From NCBI RefSeq assembly GCF_024171645.1, contig NZ_JALKAC010000007.1, positions 1-64,000 on the forward strand: a DNA stretch of 64,000 bases, written 5' to 3'. This document shows positions 36,776 through 46,645 of this stretch, one piece after another. The position numbers were made by a program, and so were the translations under genes. How positions within the stretch are numbered: the first letter of the stretch is position 1; each line of letters begins with the position of its first letter. The notes beneath the pieces are model-generated. The model worked only from the letters and a program-made list of their open reading frames with translations, was not told where the DNA came from and made no database searches. The DNA is from Flavobacterium sp. HSC-32F16. GTDB lineage: Bacteria; Bacteroidota; Bacteroidia; Flavobacteriales; Flavobacteriaceae.

Positions 36776-37690
36776 ATGAGTGAGGGAGTAATGAAAGGGA
36801 ATATCATAGGTGTGCCAAATGATAATACTAAAATTTACATTTTAGATCCTCAGGAAAGATTATGCCCAATTGGTGTCTCTGGAGAAATTTGTGTTGCAGG
36901 AAATCAATTAGCCAGAGGATATGTTAATGATAGCAAAGGCGGAACCTTTAAAGAATCATCGGTTTTAAATAAAAAAATATACAAAACAGGAGATTATGCC
37001 AGATGGCTTAATAATGGCAAAATAGAATTTTTAGGTCGAAAGGATACTCAAGTAAAAATAAGAGGACACCGAATTGAACTATATGAAATTGAAAGCATTA
37101 TTGAGGATAACCCTATGGTAGAAAATGCGATAGTACTTTATAAGGCAATTAATAATAATGAAAAAGAATTGATAGCTTATATAAAAGGGGAAGAAAACTT
37201 AAATCTTAGCAAATTGAAAGAAGAAATAAGGATAAAATTACCCAATCATATGATCCCATCCTATTTTTTAACTGTAAAGGAATTCCCAATAACAACAAAT
37301 GGAAAAATAGCAATTAATGATTTGCCGCTTCCAACAACTAATACAACAAGAAAAACTTTAATATTTAATGAAACAGAACAGATAATAGAAGGTATTTGGC
37401 AATCAATATTATCTTCTCCAAATATAGATCTTGATGATAATTTTTTCGATTTAGGCGGGAATTCTATAAAAGTGATGATTATGTCAAGGCTGATTAAAGA
37501 AGCTTTTGAAGTTATAATTCCTGTAGTTGATTTGTATAAGTACAATACAATAAAATTATTAAGTCTTAGAATAAATCAAGTCAATGCCTCGCACCCAAAA
37601 ACAGATGCTGTAAAAATAGAATCTTCACTAGAAACGATACAAAATACTATTAGAATTTTAACCAATTTAGACATTAATGATGAAAAATGA
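36776..37690 (+). CDS. Truncated adenylation domain fused to PCP
   Basis: A 304-residue protein with no condensation domain and only the back end of an A domain. Motifs seen are IYILD (near A6), YKTGDYARW (A7), GRKDTQVKIRGHRIELYEIE (A8) and TTNGKIAI (A10), followed by a PCP with Ser230 in LGGNSI. The AMP-binding core motifs A1-A5 are absent, and the 46-bp gap upstream cannot hold them. It therefore cannot activate an amino acid alone, but its PCP looks intact and could be loaded in trans. Its first residues (GNIIGVPNDNTKIYILD) resemble the Hpg-type A domains around it, so it is probably a deletion remnant of a fourth Hpg module. It overlaps the PKS gene by 14 bases. Confidence 0.85.
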   Translation: MSEGVMKGNIIGVPNDNTKIYILDPQERLCPIGVSGEICVAGNQLARGYVNDSKGGTFKESSVLNKKIYKTGDYARWLNNGKIEFLGRKDTQVKIRGHRIELYEIESIIEDNPMVENAIVLYKAINNNEKELIAYIKGEENLNLSKLKEEIRIKLPNHMIPSYFLTVKEFPITTNGKIAINDLPLPTTNTTRKTLIFNETEQIIEGIWQSILSSPNIDLDDNFFDLGGNSIKVMIMSRLIKEAFEVIIPVVDLYKYNTIKLLSLRINQVNASHPKTDAVKIESSLETIQNTIRILTNLDINDEK

Positions 37691-40688
37691 TAATAAAGAT
37701 AAAACAGGGCTTGAACTTGCAATTATTGGAATATCTTGTAGAGTTCCCGGTGCAGATAATTGGAGAGAATTTTGGAATAATTTATTAGATGCTAAGGAAT
37801 CTATACATTTTTATAATGACGATGAATTAGAAAATTTAGGGGTAGACAAAACTGTATTTTCAAAAAAGGATTACGTAAAAGCAAAATCTGTTGTGAATAA
37901 TAAGGGAAGTTTTGATAATCTTTTCTTTAAATACTCAATTAAAGAAGCCGCTTTAATGAATCCTACTCACCGAATGTTTCATGAAAATGTATGGGAAGCC
38001 TTGGAAGATTCAGGATACACTCCTGATCAAGTTAAGGGCAAAATCAGCCTTTATGCAGGAGTTGGAGATGATACTAATTGGAAGGCCTATGCCATGATGA
38101 AAAACAGGGATGGGTTAATAGATGATTTGACACTTAATTTTATTTCAAGTAAAGATCATTTAGCATCGCTAATAGCTTATAAACTTAATTTACAAGGAGC
38201 CGCATACTCAATAAACACAGCATGCTCATCGTCATTAGCAGCCATTCATTTAGCCTGCAGAGGGTTATTAATGGGAGAATCGAAATTAGCTGTTGCAGGA
38301 GGTATTTCCTTAGATACATCAATACAAAAAGGATATGAATATCAAGAGGAACTAATATATTCTTCTGATGGGCATTGCAGAACTTTTGATGATGGAGCAA
38401 GTGGTACAGTTGGCAGTGAAGGATCTGGAGTGGTAATTTTAAAAAAATTAAGTGACGCTATTGAAGATAATGATCATATATATGCTGTTATAAAAGGAAG
38501 TGCTGCAAATAATGATGGAAATAGAAAAGTAGGATATGCCGCTCCTAGTATTACAGGCCAGACAGAATGTATAAAAACAGCTCATAAACTGGCAAATGTA
38601 GAAGCAGAAACTATTGAATATATTGAAGCTCACGGAACAGGAACCAAAATAGGGGATCCAATTGAAGTTGAAGCTTTAAACTTAGCATTCAATAATAATA
38701 GTAATCATAATTGTGCTTTAGGATCAGTAAAAACAAATTTTGGACACACAGATTCTGCATCAGGAGTTATAGGATTAATAAAAACGGCCCTTAGTTTAAA
38801 GTATAAAAAAATACCTCCGACTTTACATTACAAAAAAGCAAATTCTGAAATTTATTTTGATGAAGGACCATTTTATGTAAATGCAGAACTGAAAGAATGG
38901 AAAGGGAATGGACAACCTCTTAGAGCGGGTGTAAGCTCTTTTGGAATAGGCGGCACTAATGTTCACCTAATACTTGAAGAAGCTCCTGAACCAATACATA
39001 ATATAGGTGAAATACAAAAAAATAGAGTTTTAACTGTTTCTGCCAAAACCAGCAGCTCACTTAAAAAGTATTTGAATAAGCTTCATACTTTTCTGGAAAT
39101 GGAAGATCTAGATTTAGATAATCTTATATACACATACAGAGTAGGGAGAACTTCTTTTAATCATAGAATAGCGTTAGAATTTAAAGATAAAAATGAACTT
39201 CTAAACAGACTTTCTGAAAATTATGACAGATCAGATCTTTTTGCAGATGTATCCAAGAAAAAAAAGACTGTTTTTCTTTTTCCAGGTTTAGGAAGTCAAT
39301 ACAGTGGGATGGTAAAAGATATTTATGAAAACCAAAATGTCTTTAAAGAAAAAATTGATGAAGGATGTAATTATCTAAAAGAACTAACAGGCGAAGACTT
39401 TAAAGCAATCTTATTTTCTGAAAATGAAAAAATTGAGAAACAAAAATATGCAGAGCCATTACTCTTCTTAGTAGAATATTCGTTAGCCTATTTGTTGAAA
39501 TCATTTAATGTATTACCAGACTATGTATTAGGCCAGAATATTGGAGAATATGCTGCCGCAGCTGTGAGTGAAATATTCACATTTGAAGAAGGTCTAAAAT
39601 TAATGATTCTAAAATCAAATTTATTAAACGAGAAAAACCCTAATATTTTATTAAGTGCATTCTTGACAGAAGAAGAAGCTGAAAAGTTTATCAATAAGAA
39701 AATTTCATTAGCAGTTGTAAACGGTACACAGCAGGTAACCTTTTCCGGGATGCTAAAAGAAATAGATGATCTTAGTAATCAGTTAAGTGAAATGGGAATA
39801 ATGAATTCTAAGCTTCAAAAAAAGCACATAGATTATTCAAATGTAAATGATTCTTTTAAAAAACAATTTATTTCATTTTGGAATGAAATATCAATAAATA
39901 AAATGAAGGTCCCTTTTGTTTCAAGCGTAACAGCAAAATTAGTAACAGATGAAGAAGCAGCGAAACCAGAATATTGGTTAAATCTTATTACAGAAACAAG
40001 CAGATTTTATAACAGTATAGCAGCATTAACAGAAAAAGAGAAGGATCTTGTTTTTATAGAAGTTGGTTCGGGAAATACTCTTGAAAAATTAATAAAAAGG
40101 GAAACAATTTCAACAAATAAAAAAGCAGCAGTTATTAATTTAACCAGACAATCAAAAGATAATGCTGATGACTCAAATGTGTTACAAAAAGCATTAGTAG
40201 AACTGTGGTATGATGGCATCAATGTAAATTGGGCAGCTTACTATGATAAAAGTAAATATAAAAGAATTTCATTACCAGTACACCCTTTTGAAACAAATCA
40301 ATTTCCTTCAGAAGTTGAACCATTCAAAGCAATGTTTGAGACAAAAACACCTTCTTATGCTGCATCAAATATCTCTCATACACGAAAAGATGAAATTATC
40401 GTATCTGAGCCAATTGTAGAAGAAGATATTGTGCTGAATAAATTAAAAAAAATATTCAAAGACTTTTTTGATATTGAGGAAGTTAAGGATGAAAGTGACT
40501 TTATTGAATTAGGATTAAATTCATTAAATGGAATGCTTTTATTAAAAAATATCAAAACAGAATTTAAAATAGACTTTACACTGCACGAATTTTTTGAATG
40601 TGAATCAATAGTAGATATCACTTCTAAAATAGTAAAATTTCAATCTAATAATTCTCATTTAAATTCATATAAAACAATTACAATATGA
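37677..40688 (+). CDS. PKS module KS-AT(inactive site)-ACP
   Basis: A 1003-residue type I polyketide synthase module with no reductive domains. The KS (about 10-440) has the catalytic triad in place: Cys183 in TACSSSLAA, His319 in EAHGTGT and His357 in NFGHTDS. The AT (about 531-820) keeps the FPGLGSQYSGM entry motif, but the nucleophile motif reads GQNIGEY at 619-625 instead of GHSxGEY, so both His and catalytic Ser are replaced. The ACP keeps Ser949 in LGLNSL. No free-standing AT is visible in the window, so extension needs an AT from elsewhere in the cell or does not occur. The C-terminus ends SYKTITI, a possible docking tail. The stop overlaps the next ATG as ATGA. Confidence 0.93.
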   Translation: MMKNDNKDKTGLELAIIGISCRVPGADNWREFWNNLLDAKESIHFYNDDELENLGVDKTVFSKKDYVKAKSVVNNKGSFDNLFFKYSIKEAALMNPTHRMFHENVWEALEDSGYTPDQVKGKISLYAGVGDDTNWKAYAMMKNRDGLIDDLTLNFISSKDHLASLIAYKLNLQGAAYSINTACSSSLAAIHLACRGLLMGESKLAVAGGISLDTSIQKGYEYQEELIYSSDGHCRTFDDGASGTVGSEGSGVVILKKLSDAIEDNDHIYAVIKGSAANNDGNRKVGYAAPSITGQTECIKTAHKLANVEAETIEYIEAHGTGTKIGDPIEVEALNLAFNNNSNHNCALGSVKTNFGHTDSASGVIGLIKTALSLKYKKIPPTLHYKKANSEIYFDEGPFYVNAELKEWKGNGQPLRAGVSSFGIGGTNVHLILEEAPEPIHNIGEIQKNRVLTVSAKTSSSLKKYLNKLHTFLEMEDLDLDNLIYTYRVGRTSFNHRIALEFKDKNELLNRLSENYDRSDLFADVSKKKKTVFLFPGLGSQYSGMVKDIYENQNVFKEKIDEGCNYLKELTGEDFKAILFSENEKIEKQKYAEPLLFLVEYSLAYLLKSFNVLPDYVLGQNIGEYAAAAVSEIFTFEEGLKLMILKSNLLNEKNPNILLSAFLTEEEAEKFINKKISLAVVNGTQQVTFSGMLKEIDDLSNQLSEMGIMNSKLQKKHIDYSNVNDSFKKQFISFWNEISINKMKVPFVSSVTAKLVTDEEAAKPEYWLNLITETSRFYNSIAALTEKEKDLVFIEVGSGNTLEKLIKRETISTNKKAAVINLTRQSKDNADDSNVLQKALVELWYDGINVNWAAYYDKSKYKRISLPVHPFETNQFPSEVEPFKAMFETKTPSYAASNISHTRKDEIIVSEPIVEEDIVLNKLKKIFKDFFDIEEVKDESDFIELGLNSLNGMLLLKNIKTEFKIDFTLHEFFECESIVDITSKIVKFQSNNSHLNSYKTITI
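39268..40150 (+). other. AT domain lacking catalytic Ser
   Basis: Codons at 39531-39539 read GGC CAG AAT (Gly619-Gln620-Asn621) where active acyltransferases have Gly-His-Ser. The frame is intact on both sides and the rest of the fold is recognisable, so this is substitution and not a broken gene. Malonyl transfer by this domain should be abolished. Confidence 0.85.
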
Positions 40689-43600
40689 GTATAAGCATTT
40701 TCTTGGAAGAATTAAAAAACCAGGGTATTGAGATCATTTTGTCAGGAGATAAAAATAATCTGGAAGTAAAATATAACGATGATAATTTATCAGAAACAAT
40801 TATCAATGAAATAAGAGTAAATAAAACTGAAATTATTAATTATTTAAATAGTTCGAATCAAACTATCCCAAAAGCAGCATACTCGAGTACCGGATATCCG
40901 CTAACACCTTCACAAAAAAGAGCATGGATACTAAGTCAGATAGAAGGCTATAATTTCGCATATAATATGTACGAAGCTTTTGTGCTTGAAGGGGAACTGG
41001 ATGAGGAAAAATTACAATTAGCATTAATAGATTTAATTGATGCGCACGAAATATTTCGAACCGTTTTTAAAGAAGATGATAATGGAGAGGTTAGACAATT
41101 TGTTAGAAAAACAGAGGAATTTAATTTTGGATTAGAAACTGTAGATTTAAAACAGGATACTCATTCACATGAGCAGTTACAAGCATTAATTTTAAATGAA
41201 ATCAAAGTTGTTTTTAAATTATCAACCGGCCCATTAACAAAATGTAAATTATACCAGGTTTCAAAAAATAAATGGGTTTGTCTTTTTGTAATTCATCATA
41301 TTATATGTGATAGTCGATCTTTTGATGTTTTAAAACGAGACTTATTATTAGCATATAATGCCAGAGTAAATAATAACTCAAAAGGCTTAATGCCATTACA
41401 TATACAATATAAAGACTTCGCCGTATGGAGAGATACCAATTTGAAAGGGCAAGGACTAAAAACTCAAAAAGAATATTGGTTAAAACAATTTGAAGGAGAA
41501 TTACCAGTCTTAGAGCTGCCATTAGATAAGAAAAGGCCGGCACAGCGAATGGTTGAAGCGGGCATGATTAAAAGAAAAATTGATAAAGAACTAACTAATA
41601 AGTTCGTAAAATACTGTTCAAATCAAGGAGCCACATTATTTACAGGCTTAATGAGTCTGCTTAATCTTTTATTCTATAAATATACCAATCAGACAGACAT
41701 TATTTTGGGCTTTCCAATGTATGGAAGAGAATTTGTAGAATTAGAAAAAATAATAGGATTTTTTGCAGATACATTAGCATTAAGAACAAAATTTACTGGA
41801 GAAAACAGTTTTGAAGAATTACTTAATAATGTAAATCAAAGAGCCTTTGAAGCTTATGAGCATAAAGATTACCCTTTTGAAGAATTAATAACGGAATTAA
41901 ATCCAGTTAGAGATTCGAGCAGAACTATTTTCTTTGATGTATTTGTTGTGCTTCAAAATTTTGAACATTTTGCCTCAAAAGAAACAGCAGTAAGTTTTGA
42001 AGGGCTAAAAGTAAGTGAATTTAAAGGCAAAGACACCAGATATGCAGCGTTTGATTTAATTATAAACTGTGGAGAGACAGAAGATGGACTTGAATACGCT
42101 ATTGAGTATAACCGAAGTATTTTTAATAAAAGGACTATTGAGCAGCTAGCCAATCATATAGAACTATTAATGGGTATTGTTTTAAATAATACCAAAACAA
42201 GTATTAATAAAATAGATTTATTAACGGATGTCGAAAAGAAGCAGGTTTTAGAATTTGGAGGAGTAATAAATGAGGAAAAGAGAGTTGCAGTTAATGAAAA
42301 TAGTTCATTAAAAGAACGAGAAGAACGAAACTTAGAATTTAGTCTTTTTTACTTTGGAAATAAAGGAACCGAAAAAAACAATTACCAATTATTAATAGAA
42401 GGAGCAAAGTATGCAGATGCAAATAATTATAGTGCAGTTTGGACACCTGAAAGACACTTCAATGAATTTGGAGGTCCATATCCAAACCCTAGTGTATTAG
42501 GAGCTTCGTTAGCAACAATTACTAAAAATATTAGTATTAGATCTGGCAGTATTGTAACCCCTTTACATCACCCAATTAGAATAGTAGAAGAATGGTCTGT
42601 GGTAGACAATTTATCTAATGGCAGAGCAGGTATGTGTTTAGCCTCTGGATGGAATGCTAATGATTTTGTCTTAATTCCTGAGAATTATGAAAAGCGTTCT
42701 GAATTGTTATATGAAAATATTAATGAAATCAAAGAATTATGGAAAGGTAATTCTATGTCATACAAAAATGCGTACAATGAAGATGTACTCATATCAACAC
42801 TTCCTAGACCAATACAGCAAGAAGTTCCCATGTGGATTGCTAGTGGAGGGAGTATAGAAACATTTAAAAAAGCAGGTGAAATAGGTGTAGGAATTCTTAC
42901 TGGGCTTTTAAATACAACATTTGATGATTTAGCTGAAAAAATAAAAATATATCGTCAATCTTATGCAGACAATAAACATCCAATAGGTAAGGATAATGTT
43001 GTATTAATGCTGCACACTTATATAGATGAAGATATTGAATCTGCTAAAAATATAGCCAGGAATCCCATGAGTGAATATCTGTTTAAATCTGTAAGTATGT
43101 CAAAAAAACAGACAAAAGGATTAGAAATAGATAGAATAGCTAAAGATGTGACAGATGAAGAAGTAACAGAACTTCTGGCATATACTGTAGAAAAATATTT
43201 TGACAGATATAGTTTAATTGGAACAGAACAATCATGTCAAAAAATATTAGATGATGTAAAAAAGGCCGGAGTAGATGAAGTTGCTTGTTTGATAGATTTT
43301 GGAATAGATTATAAAAATATTATGAATGGCTTAAAACATCTAACAAACCTTAAAGATGTTTTTATTAAAAACAACCTTGATAATAACGAAATTAAAGCTC
43401 CAGTATTAAGTAAAAATAATACTGCAAGTATAAAATCTATTATCGATGTATTTAAAGAACAAGTTTTGAATACACCTGACAATATCGCCTTAAGGTTTAA
43501 TAATGAATATCTCACCTATAAGCAGCTGGATGAAAAATCTAATCAAGTAGCCTATTACTTATTACATAATAAAGTACAGCCAAAAGATGCCGTTGCTCTT

Positions 43601-45256
43601 TACTTAGACAGGTCTTTAGAAATGATAACAGGAATGTTAGGGATTCTAAAATCTGGAGCTGTTTACGTACCCATAGATATAGCATGTCCCAAATCAAGAA
43701 TCGAGTACATGATGAAAGATTGTGGCGCTAATTATATTTTAAGTCAGCAGTCTTATATAGATGGAATACCAAATACAAAGGATTTAAAAATAATATCAAT
43801 TGAAGAAGTAGAGGAATCTCATATTCTAATAGATTCAATTAATTTACCTGAGCAATTTAGCAGTAATGCCTATATTATTTATACTTCAGGATCAACAGGA
43901 AAACCCAAAGGAGTTCCTATAACACATAATAATTTGTATGTTTTCTTTGAAAGCACTAAAAAAGTATTTGAAGATAAAGAACAACAAATATGTTCACCAA
44001 TTTTAGCATCAAATGCATTTGATATATTTCTTTTCGAATCGTTATATCCAATACTTAATGGAGGAACATCTGTAATGATTGCTGGTGAAGATATTCTGAA
44101 TATGAATGTTTTACTTGAAAAACTAAGAAATGTAAATGCTTTTCATAGTGTGCCGGCATTAATGATCCAATTAATGAATCATATAAAAAATGTTAAAGCA
44201 GACGCTGATTATAATATGATTAAGGACATATATATTGGAGGAGATATAGTACCGTCTAACACTTTGACAGACATGAAGAATATATTCTCTAATGCTAATA
44301 TTCATGTATTATACGGACCTACAGAGAGCACCATATTTGTAACAACTCATACTATTAAAAGAGGAAATACAAATGTTGATAACCAGCTTAATGGAAGTAT
44401 TATTGGGAACCCAAATCCTAATGTTCAAATCTATATTTTAAATGATGAGTTACAATTGAATTCAGTTGGGATAGTGGGACAAATATGTGTTGGAGGACCA
44501 ATAATAGCAAATGAGTATTTGAACAGGATAGAGGAATCAAATGAAAAATTTGTTGAAAACCCATTTGTAAAAGGAGAAAAAATATATAAAACAGGAGATT
44601 TAGGCAAGTGGTTAATAGATGGAACTATTGAATTTATTGGAAGGAAGGACCAGCAGGTAAAAATTAGAGGGTTTAGAATCGAATTAAGAGAAATAGAGTA
44701 TATCTTACAAAAACAACAAGACATAGAATTAGCCTGTGTGGTTGTAAAAACTAATAAAATAAAAGAAAAAGAATTAGTTGCCTATGTTGTTAGCGAACAA
44801 AAGCAAGATATTTCAAAGCTTCGCAGTCTTTTATTAGTAAGCTTACCAGAATATATGATTCCTTCTCATTTTGTTCAATTAAAAGAAATGCCTATGACTA
44901 CCAATGGCAAGATTGATCGAAAAAAAATAATTTCATTAAAAGATATTGAAATACAAACACAAGTTAAGTATGTACCGCCTAGAAATGATATCGATAAAAA
45001 ACTAATTAAAGTCTGGGAACAAATACTGGAAGTTGATAAAATTGGAATAAAAGATAATTTCTTTGATTTAGGAGGTCATAGCTTAAAAGCTACAAGAGTA
45101 ATTAGTTATATCGACAGAGAATTTAATTTAAGGCTTAATCTGTTAACATTATTTAATAATCTAACAATAGAACACCTGTCTGATGAGATAGACAAAATGA
45201 TATGGGTAAACACGGAAGCACTGGAAGAAAGTGATTTTGAAAATTATATCATATAA
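40685..45256 (+). CDS. NRPS 5: docking-C-luciferase-like monooxygenase-A-PCP
   Basis: 1523 residues. An N-terminal TubC-like docking domain occupies about 1-55. The C domain reads HHIICDSRS at 204-212: the catalytic second His and the Asp are kept but the following Gly is Ser. Between C and A lies a flavin-dependent luciferase-like monooxygenase (about 550-895) of the type embedded in NRPS/PKS lines, recognised by FSLFYFGN, VWTPERHFNEFGG, TPLHHPIRIVEEW and ASGWNANDF. The A domain (core at 1066) has pocket DIFHYGLIFK, Hpg-like, and PCP carries Ser1466. The module probably adds Hpg and oxidises the carrier-bound intermediate or the PKS-derived unit; the exact reaction cannot be read from sequence. 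The tail (IWVNTE, ending DFENYII) closely resembles that of NRPS 4 and should dock to NRPS 6. Confidence 0.93.
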   Translation: MSISIFLEELKNQGIEIILSGDKNNLEVKYNDDNLSETIINEIRVNKTEIINYLNSSNQTIPKAAYSSTGYPLTPSQKRAWILSQIEGYNFAYNMYEAFVLEGELDEEKLQLALIDLIDAHEIFRTVFKEDDNGEVRQFVRKTEEFNFGLETVDLKQDTHSHEQLQALILNEIKVVFKLSTGPLTKCKLYQVSKNKWVCLFVIHHIICDSRSFDVLKRDLLLAYNARVNNNSKGLMPLHIQYKDFAVWRDTNLKGQGLKTQKEYWLKQFEGELPVLELPLDKKRPAQRMVEAGMIKRKIDKELTNKFVKYCSNQGATLFTGLMSLLNLLFYKYTNQTDIILGFPMYGREFVELEKIIGFFADTLALRTKFTGENSFEELLNNVNQRAFEAYEHKDYPFEELITELNPVRDSSRTIFFDVFVVLQNFEHFASKETAVSFEGLKVSEFKGKDTRYAAFDLIINCGETEDGLEYAIEYNRSIFNKRTIEQLANHIELLMGIVLNNTKTSINKIDLLTDVEKKQVLEFGGVINEEKRVAVNENSSLKEREERNLEFSLFYFGNKGTEKNNYQLLIEGAKYADANNYSAVWTPERHFNEFGGPYPNPSVLGASLATITKNISIRSGSIVTPLHHPIRIVEEWSVVDNLSNGRAGMCLASGWNANDFVLIPENYEKRSELLYENINEIKELWKGNSMSYKNAYNEDVLISTLPRPIQQEVPMWIASGGSIETFKKAGEIGVGILTGLLNTTFDDLAEKIKIYRQSYADNKHPIGKDNVVLMLHTYIDEDIESAKNIARNPMSEYLFKSVSMSKKQTKGLEIDRIAKDVTDEEVTELLAYTVEKYFDRYSLIGTEQSCQKILDDVKKAGVDEVACLIDFGIDYKNIMNGLKHLTNLKDVFIKNNLDNNEIKAPVLSKNNTASIKSIIDVFKEQVLNTPDNIALRFNNEYLTYKQLDEKSNQVAYYLLHNKVQPKDAVALYLDRSLEMITGMLGILKSGAVYVPIDIACPKSRIEYMMKDCGANYILSQQSYIDGIPNTKDLKIISIEEVEESHILIDSINLPEQFSSNAYIIYTSGSTGKPKGVPITHNNLYVFFESTKKVFEDKEQQICSPILASNAFDIFLFESLYPILNGGTSVMIAGEDILNMNVLLEKLRNVNAFHSVPALMIQLMNHIKNVKADADYNMIKDIYIGGDIVPSNTLTDMKNIFSNANIHVLYGPTESTIFVTTHTIKRGNTNVDNQLNGSIIGNPNPNVQIYILNDELQLNSVGIVGQICVGGPIIANEYLNRIEESNEKFVENPFVKGEKIYKTGDLGKWLIDGTIEFIGRKDQQVKIRGFRIELREIEYILQKQQDIELACVVVKTNKIKEKELVAYVVSEQKQDISKLRSLLLVSLPEYMIPSHFVQLKEMPMTTNGKIDRKKIISLKDIEIQTQVKYVPPRNDIDKKLIKVWEQILEVDKIGIKDNFFDLGGHSLKATRVISYIDREFNLRLNLLTLFNNLTIEHLSDEIDKMIWVNTEALEESDFENYII
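42332..43369 (+). other. Embedded luciferase-like monooxygenase domain
   Basis: Residues of about 550-895 of NRPS 5 form a full-length bacterial luciferase-like, reduced-flavin-dependent domain. Family members inside assembly lines (MupA-type) add oxygen to tethered intermediates. No flavin reductase gene is visible nearby, so reduced flavin must come from the cell. Confidence 0.85.
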
Positions 45257-45315
45257 ATAATAAATAGCTCAAAATTATATCACTTCAAAATACCGTTTTA
45301 AATAAACACTAAAAT

Positions 45316-46635
45316 ATGATTGAAAAAACTCTTTCGACTTATACATATGATGTCGTAAATCCGCTATTGACCAATTTAGGAGAAGATGTTATGGGTTTCC
45401 TTAACGAAGTTCAATTACAATATCCAAAAGCAATCTCATTTGCATCCGGGCGTCCTGATGCCGATTATTTTAATATTGAAAAATTTTCTGAGTACCTCAA
45501 TTTCTTTATAAAAACAACAGCCTTAGATAAAGGAATAACAGAAAAAGAAGTTCTAAACGATTTAGGACAATATAATAGAACTAAAGGGATAATAAATAAT
45601 GAAATCGCAAAATATTTATTAATAGACGAATCTATACAAACTGATCCTGAAGATATAATAATTACTGTTGGAGCACAGGAAGGTATTGCAATGGGAATAA
45701 TGACTGTATGTGATAAAGACAAGGATGTTATTTTAGTAGAAGATCCTGCCTATGTTGGAATAACACATTTCTCGAAAATTAACGGATATGATATAGATGG
45801 AATTCCTGTTACTTCCGAAGGTATTTCATTAGAAAAAGTAGAAGAAAAAATTCAGTACTATCATAGTATAGATAAAAATGTTAAAGTAGTATATGTTATT
45901 CCAAATTTCCAAAACCCTACAGGAATAGCAATGTCTTTAGCCAATAGATATCGATTATTAGAATTGGCCGAAACCTATGATTTTTTAATTTTTGAAGATA
46001 ATGCCTATGGCGATTTTTCATATGAAGACAAAGAATATCCTTCCCTAAAATCATTAGACAAAAACAATAGAGTTATTTATTTAAGATCACTTTCAAAAAC
46101 TTTATATCCTTCCCTGCGTCTTTCATTAATGGTGGTAACCCGATCAGTATCTGTTAACGGGAAAACAGTCAGATTGAGTGACTTAATGGCAAAGACAAAA
46201 GGATACATCACAGTAAATACGCCATCTATAATTCAAGCCATGTTTGGCGGGTTGTTAAGGCAGAATAACTATTCTCTTAAAGAACTAAATCAAGAAAAAA
46301 TACAGGGTATGAAAAGAAAGAGAGAACATCTCTTAAAATGTCTTGAAGAGACTTTTGATTCTGAAAAATATACTTGGGCTCAACATATAAAATGGAATAA
46401 ACCAGAAGGTGGTTTTTTTATTAAAATAACGCTTCCTTTTCAGGTTACAAAACAAGATGTAAGGGATTGTGCAGAAAGATTTAAAGTCATTTTTACGCCC
46501 ATGTCTTTTTTTTACTTAGATCAAGGCGGAGAAAAAGAATTACGATTAGCATTTAGTAACCTCTCTTTAGAAGAGATGAAAACAGGCATAGAACGACTAG
46601 CAAATTATATAGAAACCAAAATAAATAACCAATAA
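45316..46635 (+). CDS. hpgT: HpgT-like 4-hydroxyphenylglycine aminotransferase
   Basis: A 439-residue fold-type I PLP aminotransferase. PLP Lys261 lies in SLSKTLYPSLRL. Other family motifs are GAQEGIAMG (cofactor loop), NFQNPTGIAMS, the Asp/Tyr of EDNAYGDFSY, and a C-terminal LRLAFSNLS with the carboxylate-binding Arg. The product is assigned by context: the next two genes encode an HmaS-like dioxygenase and an alpha-hydroxy-acid oxidase, and three A domains have Hpg-like pockets. It would convert 4-hydroxyphenylglyoxylate to L-Hpg, with Tyr as the usual donor in known pathways, regenerating 4-hydroxyphenylpyruvate. It lies 59 bp after NRPS 5 in the same direction. By sequence alone, a 2-aminoadipate or aromatic aminotransferase would also be possible. 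Confidence 0.8.
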   Translation: MIEKTLSTYTYDVVNPLLTNLGEDVMGFLNEVQLQYPKAISFASGRPDADYFNIEKFSEYLNFFIKTTALDKGITEKEVLNDLGQYNRTKGIINNEIAKYLLIDESIQTDPEDIIITVGAQEGIAMGIMTVCDKDKDVILVEDPAYVGITHFSKINGYDIDGIPVTSEGISLEKVEEKIQYYHSIDKNVKVVYVIPNFQNPTGIAMSLANRYRLLELAETYDFLIFEDNAYGDFSYEDKEYPSLKSLDKNNRVIYLRSLSKTLYPSLRLSLMVVTRSVSVNGKTVRLSDLMAKTKGYITVNTPSIIQAMFGGLLRQNNYSLKELNQEKIQGMKRKREHLLKCLEETFDSEKYTWAQHIKWNKPEGGFFIKITLPFQVTKQDVRDCAERFKVIFTPMSFFYLDQGGEKELRLAFSNLSLEEMKTGIERLANYIETKINNQ

Positions 46636-46645
46636 AAGTTAAACG

